DNA from: Prionace glauca
Taxonomy: Eukaryota > Chordata > Chondrichthyes > Carcharhiniformes > Carcharhinidae
NCBI GenBank assembly: GCA_037974335.1
Contig: CM075761.1
Coordinates: 11,399,790 to 11,463,789, forward strand
Direction of reading: 5' to 3'
Length of the DNA: 64,000 bases
A model generated the notes under the pieces. It was not told the DNA's origin and did not search any database. It saw only the letters and a list, made by a program, of their open reading frames with translations. Both the position numbers and the translations under genes were made by a program. Each line of letters starts with the position of its first letter. Within the stretch, counting starts at the first letter, position 1. This document shows, piece after piece, positions 43,415-54,554 of the stretch.

Positions 43415-44720
43415 TTAGAACATAGAACATAGGACATTACAGCGCAGAACAGGCCCTTCGGCCCACGATGTTGCGCCGACCAGTTTTTAAAAAAAACACT
43501 GACCCACTAATCTAAACCAATCCCTTATCGTCCATAAACCTATCCGCAGATCTCTTAAACGCCCCCAAACTAGGCGCATTTACAACTGCAGCTGGCAGGG
43601 CATTCCAGTCCCTCACCACCCTCTGGGTAAAGAACCTACCCCTGACATCCGTCCTATAACTACCCCCCCTTAATTTAAAGCCATGCCCCCTCGTGCTAGC
43701 TTTCTCCATCCGAGGAAAAAGGCTATCACTATCTACCCTGTCTAAACCTCTAATCATCTTATATGTTTCAATAAGATCCCCTCTTAGCCGCCTTCTTTCC
43801 AGCGAAACCAACCCCAAATCCCTCAGTCTCTCCTCATAGTACCTCCCCTCCATACCAGGCAGCATCCTGGTAAAGCCTCCACGTTCTTCCTGTAATGTGG
43901 GGACCAGAACTGCACACAGTACTCCAAGTGCGGCCGCACCAGAGTTGTGTACAGTTGCAACATGACGCTGCGACTCCTAAATTCAATCCCCCTACCAATA
44001 AACTCCAAGACACCGTATGTCTTCTTAACAACCTTATCGACTTGATTCCCAACTTTCAGGGATCTATGTCCACATACACCTAGATCCCTCTGCTCCTCCA
44101 CACGATTCAAAGTCCTTCCGTTAGCCCTATACTCAACACATCTGTAACTCCTACCGAAATGAATTACCTCACACTTCTCCACATTAAACTCCATCCGCCA
44201 CCTCGCGGCCCAGCTCTGCAACCTGTCTAAGTCACCCTGCAAACTATGACACCCTTCCTCACAATCTACCACACCTCCAACTTTGGTGTGATCAGCAAAC
44301 TTACTAATCCACCCAACTATACCCTCATCTAGATCATTAATAAAAATTACAAACAGCAGTGGCCCCAAAACAGATCCCTGAGGCACACCACTCGTAACCG
44401 AACTCCAAGATGAATATTCACCATCAACCACCACCCTCTGTCTCCTATCTGCTAGCCAATTCCTGATCCAATTACCTAGATTACCCCCAATCCCATACGT
44501 CTGCATTTTCTGCAGAAGCCTACCATGGTGAACCTTATCAAACGCCTTACTAAAATCCATATATACCACATCAACTGCCTTACCCCCATCCACCTCTTTG
44601 TTCACTTTCTCAAATAACTCAATAAGGTTAGTAAGGCACGACCTACCCGCCATAAAACCATGCTGACTGTCTCTAATCAATTCATTACTCTCCAAATAAC
44701 TATAAATCCTATCCCTAATC
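43415..44720 (-). mobile_element. CR1-b LINE, long copy (1.3 kb)
   Basis: An open frame of 290 codons (44695-43823) holds QHGFMAGRSCLTNLIELFE, YMDFSKAFDKVHHGRLLQKM, SGVPQGSVLGPLLFVIFIND and KADH-type RT box: the catalytic FADD reads FADH here, which should be inactive. A second frame holds the C-terminus. Tail at 43415. In gene B intron 7. Confidence 0.85.
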
Positions 44721-44929
44721 TATCCTATTTACAAGATACATTCATGAGTTAGAGGAAATAAGTGAATAGATTATTGTCAAGCTTGTGGACTCCAAAATGA
44801 ACGGGAATGCAAAACGTAACGATGACAAAAATAGTGTACAGAGGGAGAGACAGAGGTTAAGTGCCTAGCAGAAAAGCAGGAACGATATTCAGCGTATGAC
44901 AATGCCAACTTGTACACTGTGATGGGAAG

Positions 44930-45650
44930 AATATAAGAGCTGAGTATTATTTTAGTGAATAAAAACAACAGAACGCTGCAGCACTGAGGGGCTTCAGACC
45001 TCATGCACAGATCACAAAAGTAGCATGCACATTCATCAAGTAATCTCAAATAAAATGTTGGCCTCTGTTTCAAAGGAAATGGAGTATAAAAACGTGGAAA
45101 ATTGCTTAAACTCCACAAGACTCTAGTTGGACCATAGCTGGAGCATTTAACACTTATGATTCCCACATCAAAAAAACAAATACACTGGATGCAGTGCAGA
45201 GAATGTTCACGTAGTTGCTTATTGGTATGGAAATATTTCTGTATGAGGAGAATTCGATCATAGAACCCTACAGTGCAGAAACAGGCCCTTCGGCCCATCG
45301 AGTCTGCACCGAACACAATCCCACCCAGACCCTATCCCCATATCCCTACACATTTTACGTGCTAATCCCTCTAACCTACACATCCCAGGATACTAAGGGG
45401 CAATTTTTTAGCATAGCCAATGAACCTAATCCGCACATCTTTGGACTGTGGGAGGAAACCGGAGCACCCGGAGAAAACCCACGCAGACACGAGGAGAATG
45501 TGCAAACTCCACACAGGCAGTGACCCGAGCCGGGAATCGAACCCAGGACCCTGGAGCTGTGAAGCAGCAGTGCTAACCACTGTGCTACCGTGCCGCCCCT
45601 ATTGATTTGTTTGGTCTGTACTCAATGGAATTTAGGAAAGTGAGCAGATT
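44930..45650 (+). mobile_element. Old CR1-like LINE (family h), split by SINE-1
   Basis: AAAATGTTGGCCTCTGTTTC, GGACCATAGCTGGAGCATTT and GAGAATGTTCACGTAGTTGC follow the order of CR1 ORF2; after the SINE, FGLYSMEFRKVS continues it. Strongly decayed. Confidence 0.55.
45258..45597 (-). mobile_element. SINE-1 nested in the old LINE
   Basis: Near-consensus copy with intact B box and tail; starts TAGAACCCTACAGTGCAGAA. Young. Confidence 0.85.
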
Positions 45651-46004
45651 ATTTATTGCAACGTGTTGGATACTCAGTGGGTGTAACAGTGCAGATGCTG
45701 AGATGTTGTCTCCACCTGGAAGCCTAGGACATCATCTCAGCATAAGAAGTCGTCCATGTAAGGCAGAGTTGAAGGAGATATCTTCTCTCAGGCGTTTGCA
45801 CATCTGTGTACTTCTTCAGCGCACGCAGAACAGTAAAATTTGGATGGAAAACTATGCTGATAGAGAGGCAGAGAGATTGTTAGTCAATAGGGTCATGATA
45901 GGAATGGGATAAGGTTGGAAAGCAGACTTGAGGATTATCTTATCAGATTCCAACCAATGGATCAGATGGAAACTCTGCAACCCTTCTGCATCCAGTCGCA
46001 AATT

Positions 46005-46076
46005 GTGATGGATAATGAAACAACTCGCTGGAGGAGGAGACTCCACAAATATCGAATAGTTCAATGAAGTGTGTGT

Positions 46077-46107
<31 letters not shown>

Positions 46108-46696
46108 GGATCACATCCCTGGAAAAGGTAAGGCTGAAACATACGAAACAATCCTCATCCACAATTGTCGATTGGGTGAGAATTTTGGCCTCCTCACGTG
46201 TCCCCTTCATTGCAGATGTCATTCTCCAGCCAATTCCATTCACTATGCTTGATAACAGTGAACTGAACTGGATAATGCAAAGGCCATGATGATGATTCGG
46301 ATACGGCACTGAACTTATTTTGAGGTTGTTGCAACACTGCCCAAGCTATTCTATTAAAGCTGCAACACTGGCATTTACCCACAAGGGTAATTGTCCAGGT
46401 GTGTCCTGTGTATATGAAACAGGGCAAATACAACCCAGCCGAATGCTACAGCATCAGTTTACACTCGATCAAAAGTAAAGTGATTGAAGAGCTGTTAAAT
46501 GCATTTATTCAACAATAACCTACTCATGGGTGCTCAGTTTGTATTACTGAAACTTCCCTCAACCCTCCACCTCATAAGAGGCTTGCTTCAAACATGGGCA
46601 AAGGAGCTCACGGACAGTGCCTCGGTGACATGAGAATGACTTGTCTTGACATGAAGGATAAAGTGTCCGAATGTAGCATCAAGGAACCTGAGCAAA
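46005..46696. other. Gene B intron 7, GT/G tract and unrecognised DNA
   Basis: 46064-46090 is (GT)n, followed by 19 Gs at 46091-46109. No other feature recognised. Confidence 0.45.
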
Positions 46697-47004
46697 ACTC
46701 GATGTTGCATGTTGGCACAGTGGTTAGCAGTGTTGCCTCACATCGCTAGGAACCTGGGTCTAATTCCGGTTTAGAGAGACAGTCTGTGTTGAGTTTCCAC
46801 GTTCTCACAGTTTCTGTGTGGGTATCCTCAGGGTGATCCTGTTTCCTTCCACACTGTAAAGATGTGCAGTTTCGGTTGATTGGCAATGTTAAATTGCTGC
46901 TTACTGATAGGGGACTAGAAGGGCAAATGTGTCGGGTTGCTGGCGTTGTGTTTGGTGCAGACTTGATGGGCTGAATGGACTTTTTCTGATCTGCCGGGAA
47001 TCTA
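46697..47004 (+). mobile_element. SINE-1, old subtype
   Basis: TTGGCACAGTGGTTAGCAGT, GGTCTAATTCC, GTGTGGGTATCCTCAGGGTG, GATGGGCTGAATGGACTTTT. It carries many private changes, which makes the duplicate at 47420 easy to recognise. Confidence 0.75.
46850..46985 (+). repeat. Inverted repeat, left arm (136 bp)
   Basis: Identical to the reverse complement of 47420-47555 apart from one base (GGCGTTGTG against GGCATTGTG). Lies inside the SINE-1 copy. Confidence 0.9.
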
Positions 47005-47419
47005 AAATTCAAACTGGTTTCAACGGGAATCTTGATTGAACCCTCTGCTGGTTGGAGTCAGATCTGGCACAAAGAATGATGGATGTGGAGGTCTAAGTTC
47101 TGGAATCTTATCTGCAGAAGTTGCAATGGATTAGTGTCCTCGGCCCAACCATCCGCAGCTATTTCATTGATGACCTTCCTTCTATCATGACGTGATAAGT
47201 GGTGATGTTCAGTGATAACTTCACAATATTCAGCACCGATCAGAGCCCCTCAACTGCATAAGAATTCAATGTTCATATGCAGTAAGACACGGACAATATC
47301 CACCTTGAGCTGACAAGTATCAAATAGAATTTGCACCAGAGAAGTGTCAGGCAGCGATGGTCATGAATATGGGTGGAGGCAAAGACCTCCCACAATCAAC
47401 ATTCTGTGGGGGGGGGGCG

Positions 47420-47555
47420 AAAAAGTCCATTCAGCCCATCAAGTCTGCACCAAACACAATGCCAGCAACCCGACACATTTGCCCTTCTAGTCCCCTATCA
47501 GTAAGCAGCAATTTAACATTGCCAATCAACCGAAACTGCACATCTTTACAGTGTG
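47420..47555 (-). repeat. Inverted repeat, right arm (136 bp)
   Basis: A reverse-oriented copy of 46850-46985, inserted in the Jockey-like LINE. It shares that SINE's private differences, so it came from it rather than from a new SINE insertion. Confidence 0.9.
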
Positions 47556-47583
47556 TTAGTCAATGTTACCAACATTGACTAAC
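47555..47583. repeat. Perfect 13-bp hairpin at the duplication junction
   Basis: GTTAGTCAATGTT, loop ACC, AACATTGACTAAC: 13 perfect base pairs with a 3-nt loop, exactly at the edge of the inverted copy. The right half is LINE sequence; the left half is its reverse copy. Confidence 0.9.
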
Positions 47584-47910
47584 AAATGAACTGGCTGATC
47601 AGATGCATACTTTGGCTACAACAGCCACTCAAAGCCAGGGGACTTGCGGCGAGTAACTCACCTCTTCACTCCCCAAAGCCCGTCCACCATCGAAAAGGCA
47701 AAACTCGGAAGTCTGATGGGATACCCTCTACTTGCCTGGTTGAGTGCAGATCCAATAACACTCAAAAAAAAAATATTCCACATCACCCAGTCCATTCTAA
47801 CAATGGCAGCATTTACTCGATTCACAGCACGAAATCTCCAAGTATCTTTCAGCAGAACCTTCCAAATTGCGAAGGACAGCAGATTTCTGAGAACTGGCCC
47901 ACATTGATTT

Positions 47911-48432
47911 TGCCCTCCAAGTCATTTGCTAGACGGACTTGGTGATATACCACCGTTCCTTTCCTGATGCTGTACGATAACCTTGGAATCCCCCCCCCCC
48001 CCCGAAAGCACTGCTGCAGTATTGACATTCCAGGGATGTGTAACGTTTGAAGAAATCAATTTCCCACCACCCTGCTCAAGTAAGAGTGATAAATGATGGC
48101 CGAGCATGAGAAGCTCGCATATCATCAACAATTCAAAAAAAAACAAGTCATAATCTTTTGGAATGGCGAGCAAACTCAAAGAGCAAAATGGCTTACTTCT
48201 ACTGAAATATTTGGTTTTATCAGCTTATGCTTACATATAGGGCATTGATGTAGATTGAAAGGTAGCTTTCAAATCACAGCTGGTTAATTAATAGAGGGGG
48301 ATAAATTGTTGATTGATTTGGGGAATGATAAAGCTGCATTGTTAAATCGTTTTCTTAATGTAGATTGCAGTTCGGGATAATGTCACCTCTCTTCTATTTA
48401 TTGTCAACGGTAATGTTTAATATGTCTCCCAG
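47911..48432 (+). other. End of gene B intron 7
   Basis: A C-run at 47990-48003; otherwise no feature until the acceptor of the last exon. Confidence 0.4.
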
Positions 48433-48510
48433 GCTCAGGGCGGACCTCTCTATGCCTCGCTGGATTTTGCTGCTTTGGAAAAGGGATCAAAGAAGACAAG
48501 TCGAAAATGA
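48433..48510 (+). CDS. Gene B terminal exon: YxxL (ITIM-like) tail and stop
   Basis: Acceptor GTCTCCCAG is followed by AQGGPLYASLDFAALEKG and a basic end (SKKTSRK), then TGA at 48508-48510. LYASLDF matches the YxxL core of ITIMs and aligns with LYAHLSF in gene A; the residue at Y-2 is Pro, not the consensus S/I/V/L. Phase 0 on entry, as in gene A. An ATTAAA variant polyadenylation signal lies at 48583-48588, 73 nt after the stop. Confidence 0.7.
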   Translation, partial: AQGGPLYASLDFAALEKGSKKTSRK

Positions 48511-48829
48511 GAATCAAATGGCTTCTCCAGGGAGAATTGTCGAGGAGACAGGCTGTGTAAAGCAATAGTTTGTTTTGTGGAAATTAAAATGGAGCAGAAG
48601 AGTCTCCCATAAAACAACCGGAATATCCCCATGCATTCACCAAAGACTGGCTCGTGTCATTCATCGTCAATGATTCAGTTTCATATACCGCAGTATCGTT
48701 TGGGATATTCTTTTGTTATATTCACGATCCTTGAACAATATTAAGGGAGTTCCCTGAGTTTCCCTGAAAATACTCTGCTGATTGTATAGCTCCAGTTACT
48801 GATGTTTTATTATTTAATTGCACATTTCA

Positions 48830-49168
48830 AAGAATCTAGTACAGGAACAGGCCTTTCGGCGGGCGCAGGCTGCATTGATATGTAATGCATTTCCAAATTG
48901 CAGACCTGTTGCCTCTGTGAGTTCTTATTCCCCCATTTCTTGCATACCCATGTGATTGTAAAGATATACGTTGCTGTTGTTTCTGATGTTGCATCTCCTC
49001 TGGCAGCACATTCCGGACTCTTACCGCCCTCGTTGTAATAAAACAAATGTCACTTTACTTTCAGACTTTAGTCTGTTTACCTTAAATCCATGTTCCCTGG
49101 TAATTCGCATTTTTACTCCAGTGAAAAGTAACTCCAATTTTCCATTCTATCCATGCCTCTCATAATTC
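48830..49168 (-). mobile_element. Old CR1-like LINE, 3' part
   Basis: AGTACAGGAACAGGCCTTTC, CTGGCAGCACATTCCGGACT and TAAATCCATGTTCCCTGGTA match CR1-type 3' and C-terminal blocks in antisense. Confidence 0.5.
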
Positions 49169-49792
49169 TGTAGAGTCACAAAAAAAATCTGACATATGAA
49201 ATAGAAATCAATCATCTGGCTCTTTGAGTCTGCTCCGTCATTCACTTTTCTCAAAGCTCATCAACAAAAGCAATGTCCGAATGTTGTAATCATCTATTAG
49301 GTTGGCCCCTCAGCCTCCGAGGTTCAAGTGAAAGGAACCAGGTTTGTCTAAACTTTCATCATATTTAATGCCCCCAAAACCAGGCAACATCCCGGTGAAT
49401 TTTTTCGATCCTCTCCCTAAATTATCCCTATCCTTCTGTTAGTGGGGTGAGCAGAACTGTACAGAATTTTTCAAATGTTTAACTAAATTTTTATCCAGCT
49501 GCAAAATGACTTGCCATTTTTATACTCTATGCCCTGACCAGTAAAGGCCATTGGCCTTTTTGACCACATTATCCACTTGTTTTGCCCTTTGCAGGGAACT
49601 GTGGACTCTCTGCCTGAGTCACTCTTCATGTTAATGCTTCCAAGTGTTCCTCCATTTATTGTATTGTTGTCTCCTGCTTTGGGCCTCTAAATTGCATCCT
49701 TTTGCATTTGCCTGGATTAACTTCTACCTGCCTTTTGTCAGCCCAAGTCTGCAGCCTACCTGTATCCTGCTATATCCAATGACAATCCTCCT

Positions 49793-50169
49793 AGAACATA
49801 AGAACATAAGAAATAGGAGCAGGAGTAAGCCATCTAGCCCTTCGAGCCTGCCCCGCCATTCAATAAGATCATGGCTGATCTGTCGTGACTCAGCTCCACT
49901 TTCCCGCCCTGTCCTCATAACCCTTAATCCCCTCTGTTATCAAAAACCCATCAACCGCGTCTTAAAAATATTTAGTGAGGCAGCCTCCACCACTTCAACG
50001 GGCAGAGAATTCCAGAGATTCACCACCCTTTGAGTGAAGAAGTTCCTCCTCAACTCCGTTCTAAACCGCCCCCCCTTTATCTTGAGGCTGTGCCCTCTAG
50101 TCCTACTGTCCTTTCTGAGTGGCAAGAGCCTCTCCACCTTTATCCTATCCATCCCATTCAACGTCTTAT
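49793..50169 (-). mobile_element. CR1-c LINE nested in the old LINE
   Basis: CR1-c tail and C-terminus (FFTQRVVNLWNSLPVEVVEA), 5' end at CCCATTCAACGTCTTATACG. Confidence 0.8.
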
Positions 50170-50501
50170 ACGCCTCCTCAAAATCTTCAGCACTTCCAAC
50201 CTTTGTGCTTTGTGCAAACTTACTAATAAGACCACCTACATGCTCAGCCACATTATTTATATATAGTACAAAAACCAGGGTCCCGGCGCTGACCCCTACA
50301 GAAAACCACTTCTTACAAATCTCCAGTCAGGAAAACACACTTCCACCGCTACTCTCTGACTACTATAGTCAAGCAAGTTCTGTATCCCTCTGAGCAGTTC
50401 ACTGCGGATCCCTTGTGACTTGATCTTCAAAATCAGCCTTAAGGTAACTTGTCGAATGCCTTCCTAAAGTCTTTGTCTACAACATTTACAGTCCTGTGCT
50501 T

Positions 50502-50748
50502 ATAGAATATAGAACATAGAACACTACAGCACAAACAGGCCCTTCGGCCCACGAGTTGCGCCGATCACATCAACATCTACCAATCTATAAACCTATCTAT
50601 AGCCCCCAATCCCATTAAACCCATATACTCATCTAGAAGTCTTTAAAAGCCTCCACCACCAATGACGGCAGCCGATTCCATTCACTCACCACCCTCTGGG
50701 TGAAACACTTACCCCGAACATCACTTCTGTACTTTCCTCCCCGTACTT
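50502..50748 (-). mobile_element. CR1-a LINE nested in the old LINE
   Basis: CR1-a tail (GCACAAACAGGCCCTTCGGC) and C-terminal coding up to CTTTCCTCCCCGTACTT. Confidence 0.8.
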
Positions 50749-50939
50749 CTCAGTCATTGTCATCGCTTCCTCACAAAACACAATCAAGTTTGAGAGATAC
50801 AACACAAAGCCACGCTGCCACTCATAAATCAAACTATACTTTTTCCAATTGTAAGTAAAGTTTACCCCAGAGAACCTCCGCCAATCATTTCTTAAACGTT
50901 GACGTAAGGCTCATTGGCCTACAATTTCCTGGATAAATC

Positions 50940-51610
50940 CTGTATGTGTATGTACATAGATCCCTGAAAGCTGGAAATCAAGTAGACAGAGTTGTTAGGA
51001 AGTGTCTTGGCATTTATTGGTAGGGGGATTGAATTTAGGAGCCGCAGCGTCATGTTGCAACTGTACAAAACTCTGGTGCGGCCACACTTGGAGTATTGTG
51101 TGCAGTTCTGGTCCCCACATTATAGGAAGGATGTGGAGGCTTTGGAGATGGTGCAGAGGAGGTTTACCAGGATGTTGCCTGGTATGGAGGGGAGGTCTTA
51201 TGAGGAGAGACTGAGGGATTTGAGGTTGTTTTCGTTAGAAAGAAGGCGGCTACGAGGGGACATTATTGAAACATATAAGATGATTAGAGGTTTAGATAGG
51301 GTGGACAGTGATCGCCTTTTTCCGCGGATGGAGAAAGCTAGCACGAGGGGGCATAGCTTTAAATTAAGGGGTGGTAGTGATAGGACGGATGTCAGGGGTA
51401 GGTTCTTTACCCAGAGGGTGGTGAGGGATTGGAATGCCCTGCCTGCTGCAGTTGTAAATGCGCCTAGTTTGGGGGCGTTTAAGAGATCCGTGGATAGATT
51501 TATGGATGGAAAGGGTTTGGGTTAGGTTAGAGGGTCATTGCTTTTTAACTGGCCGGCGCAACATCGTGGGCCGAATGGCCTGTTCTGCGCTGTAATGTTC
51601 TATGTTCTCC
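50940..51610 (+). mobile_element. CR1-b LINE nested in the old LINE
   Basis: An open frame of 177 codons (50992-51525), SVLAFIGRGIEFRSRSVMLQ to RSVDRFMDGKGLG, with the full 3' tail GCGCAACATCGTGGGCCGAA. Inserted in the opposite direction to its host. Confidence 0.85.
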
Positions 51611-52130
51611 CCCTGAAACGAAAGGAACATTGGCAGTTCGCCAGTCCTCTGGGAACTCTCCTGTGTCTAAAGATGATCCGCAGATTTTGTACAAGGTTCC
51701 AGCAGTTTCCTTCCTCGACTCTCTTAGTATTCTGGGATAGAGCCCATGAAGAATTGGAGACTTGTCTATCTCATATGTTTTTCAAAATGCCGAACATCTC
51801 CGCCATTTGTTAGCGACATGTCCTAGAATATCAACATTCCCCTGTCCGGACTCATCATTCAGCATGTCATCCTCTGTTAGTCCTGCTGCAAAATATGAAT
51901 TAAGGAACTCAGGCACTTTCTCCCGCTCCACACATCAGTTTCCTTCCTTGTCCTTGAGTGGATCTACGCTTTCCCAAGCTACCCTTTCGTTCCTTATGTG
52001 GGCATAAAATGCCATGGAACTTTCCGTCAAACCAATGATGTTTTGTGGCTCATTTTAGCCAATCTAACTCCTTGCTTAAAATATTTCCTGCCTTCTTTAT
52101 ATTCTTACAATCATTATGTAAATATAGATT

Positions 52131-54554
52131 TGCTGCAAAGTTGTTAAATGATGGTCCAGATTGATATATAAGTGACATATAAATAAATAATTTCATTTCA
52201 TCTTTGTGGAATTGAGACTGGTATGGAGCTCACTGTGTTAGTCCTGGATTGAGATGTTGCTAGTTCTGCGTTTCACTGTCCATGATACGAATTGTTTAAT
52301 TGTTTATATAATTAGAACACGGCAGGATACTGCCCCCTGGCTGTGATTCAGGAAATTTCTGGTGATACAATGTTAATTTCACGGATTAGTTTTCAGCATC
52401 AGCTCCAGAGCCAGAAGAGAGTGCACATCATTGGGAAGAGTAAGCGAATCTTAGCACAATGGAAGGGGGGAGTCACAATGCACAGAGAGATAATAATAAG
52501 GGAACTGAGTAAGTGAATGGGTTGTTCCTCGGTATCGAGTTGGAGTAACGTTCCAGAGGACAGGAAATGAATTGTTGCTAACATCAAGCATTGCAAAAAT
52601 CCAAACAATTATAACGGATGGCAGAGTTAAAAGGTTATTGGCGGAGTGTGTAGTTTTCTTTTTTTCTGATCACTTTTGTGCCTAATTTGATTTGGAAACA
52701 ATGGGTCAAGTAATCACCATTTTTCCCGGTGAGGAATGAAGGACATGAAGTTCTCAGTGTAACAGTGATAGATGACAGAATTACTGGCCTGGAAACATGC
52801 AACAATCAGAGTTTGGATATTCAATTTGTCTATAACTTAGAACATGAGAGCATAAGAACTAGAATTACCAGGAACATAATATGGAGTTCCGATTGTTTTA
52901 TAGAATTGTTTAGTAATAAGCAGTAGATAATAAATCCAATCGCCTAACATTTTCCAGTCATGATTGCAGGAAAGACCTAATAATGACACCTAAACAAATA
53001 CCCTTGCCCATTGTGCTAACGTGCCGCCCTGATCACTTATATTCAGATCTGTATTTTGTTTATTTATGAAACCCTGAACATGCATTTCACCATAATTCTC
53101 TGGATGACAAAGCATTATCCTAAATGAGTGAGGAGTTTTATATTGGAGTAATAATACAACACAGTTCGCATCCCCGGAGACTCACATTATTTTCAGTTAT
53201 TCCTGATTCAGTTAAAACCTTCCACCATTTCAGACAGCAAAATAAATAACAAAGAAATATTTGCAAGATGCTAATGGAAGCTGAAAGACTCACAATGTTG
53301 TAGAATGGTGCAAGGACCACAATTATTGCCAAATTCTCTGGTGCGCATGGGCGTGGAACCAAATTACTTATCGTTATGGAAGGTGCTCGCTGTTCAGACG
53401 TCTCTTGAGGGATACGATGCAGCTACTCTGGCTAATTTTGTTGTTGGTTAAAGATCATCCTTAATCCGGAAATGAAATAATTGCTCCTTCTACGAAAATA
53501 AAACCAGCGAATGAAACCTAGCCTGAGCTTCCTGGAGGCATTAAGTGTCATAGATAAATGTAGTTATAATGGAACAAGAGCACCGTTGGTCCATTACTTC
53601 CAGTCAGAAGACGATGAGTAAACTCAATTATTCTAATCCTCATGCTGTATTCATGCAGCCATTATTTTTCATCTGCATCATTTTGCATTTAAAGATAAAG
53701 ATTTTCTCCTCTCGCACTTCTGGTTCACTATTTTTAATAGAAGTTGTTCGTGAAACGCCCCCACCTTTCCCCTCACGCATGTATATCTTGTCAGAAAATT
53801 CAAAGATTTATCTCCTAGTATTTATTTCATCCAATAATGGGAGTAAGTGTTTATTGGTGTTTGGGGACGTAAGCCACTATGGAATCTCTGCTCAATTGCC
53901 TTTGTTCCGGGAGACAAACCACAACAGGAAAGGGATTGGTGTAAATTTCTAGGACAGGGTGTTTGCAGCTATTCGGCTAACAGTGATTCAGCGTTCGGAG
54001 CGACTGATCCTCGACAGTGAAAGTTACATAGAGTTCATAGAGATTTGCATCAGAGAGAGAAATATATTGTTTGCACTGGCCATCAAACAAGTAACTTTTC
54101 TTTCCACCATTTCCCCCCAGTTGGCCTCTAGTGCTGTAGATTATGCTGTTCCAAGTGTGCATTGGAGTACTTCCTTAATTTTGTGAGATTTCCCACCTCC
54201 GTGACCTTTCAAGCAATGAGTTCCATATCGTTGACACACCCTGGATCAAAAACATTTTTTGTCAAATAAAAAAAGAGTTCAATATAACTCTCAGGGCAAG
54301 TGGGATCAACTGAAATGGGCGCAATGCCGAGTGAGGCTTTTTTAGTTGAACAATCAGTCAAGATCGCAAAAAAATGGCGCAACATGTTCGAACATGTTGA
54401 TAGATTTGTTTCTATATTCCCATGCTTTTATATTTTTGAAATCGCAACGATGTGAGAAAGAAGAGTGTGTGGATAACCAAATACTTAGAACTCAGTTATG
54501 ACCAAAGATTGACGAGTAAATGTCTTCTTTCGCTATTGAAGTCAGAAACTTTTA
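52131..54554. other. Repeat-poor, unrecognised DNA
   Basis: No gene recognised in 2.4 kb. A SINE-1 scrap (GTGCTAACGTGCCGCCCT) lies near 53015. A hydrophobic minus-strand frame at 53362-53138 has splice-like borders but no family match. Its low repeat content compared with neighbours makes it a candidate for regulatory or unannotated exon content. Confidence 0.35.

Larger units (their letters stand above)
47130..47910 (+). mobile_element. Jockey-like LINE fragment, interrupted
   Basis: The middle part holds LRRVTHLFTPQSPSTIEKAK, PLLAWLSADPITLKKKIF and the preceding ACACGGACAATATCCACC / GCCAGAGAAGTGTCAGGCA region. It is cut at about 47415 by an inverted piece of nearby DNA and resumes at GTTACCAACATTGACTAAC. 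Confidence 0.6.
31128..48588 (+). other. Gene B: V-C1 membrane receptor paralogous to gene A (gene span)
   Basis: Eight exons can be strung together in one open frame: leader (31128-31182), V (31482-31808), C1 (31900-32232), transmembrane (37102-37203), three small cytoplasmic exons (37303-37333, 37870-37916, 40552-40601) and terminal (48433-48510). Phases are 1-1-1-1-2-1-0 and close exactly at the stop codon. The predicted type I protein is about 340 residues. It resembles gene A exon by exon but has two extra cytoplasmic exons, a divergent V domain and no FGxG motif. Introns 3, 5, 6 and 7 have grown through LINE and SINE insertions. The starts of genes A and B are about 20 kb apart, head to head. 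Function is inferred from architecture only: a germline-encoded recognition receptor with an inhibitory-type tail. Confidence 0.78.
49170..52130 (-). mobile_element. Old, nearly full CR1-like LINE broken by three insertions
   Basis: Old segments at 49170-49792, 50170-50500, 50749-50939 and 51611-52130 read continuously on the minus strand (GCCTTTTTGACCACATTATC; GGTCCCGGCGCTGACCCCTA; CTCATTGGCCTACAATTTCC; TGGCAGTTCGCCAGTCCTCT), following ORF2 from C-terminus to the region upstream of the RT core. About 1.7 kb belongs to the old element. Confidence 0.65.

Noticed and set aside
43823-44695. 290-codon open frame as an active reverse transcriptase
   Set aside because: It belongs to a CR1-b LINE that is 5'-truncated, and its catalytic FADD box reads FADH.
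47420-47555. Independent SINE-1 insertion
   Set aside because: It has no head or tail, and matches one nearby SINE at 135 of 136 bases, including its private changes; a local inverted copy explains it better.
53138-53362. Transmembrane exon on the minus strand
   Set aside because: Splice-like borders (CACCAG, GTGAGT) exist, but the hydrophobic stretch runs across the donor and no partner exon was found.
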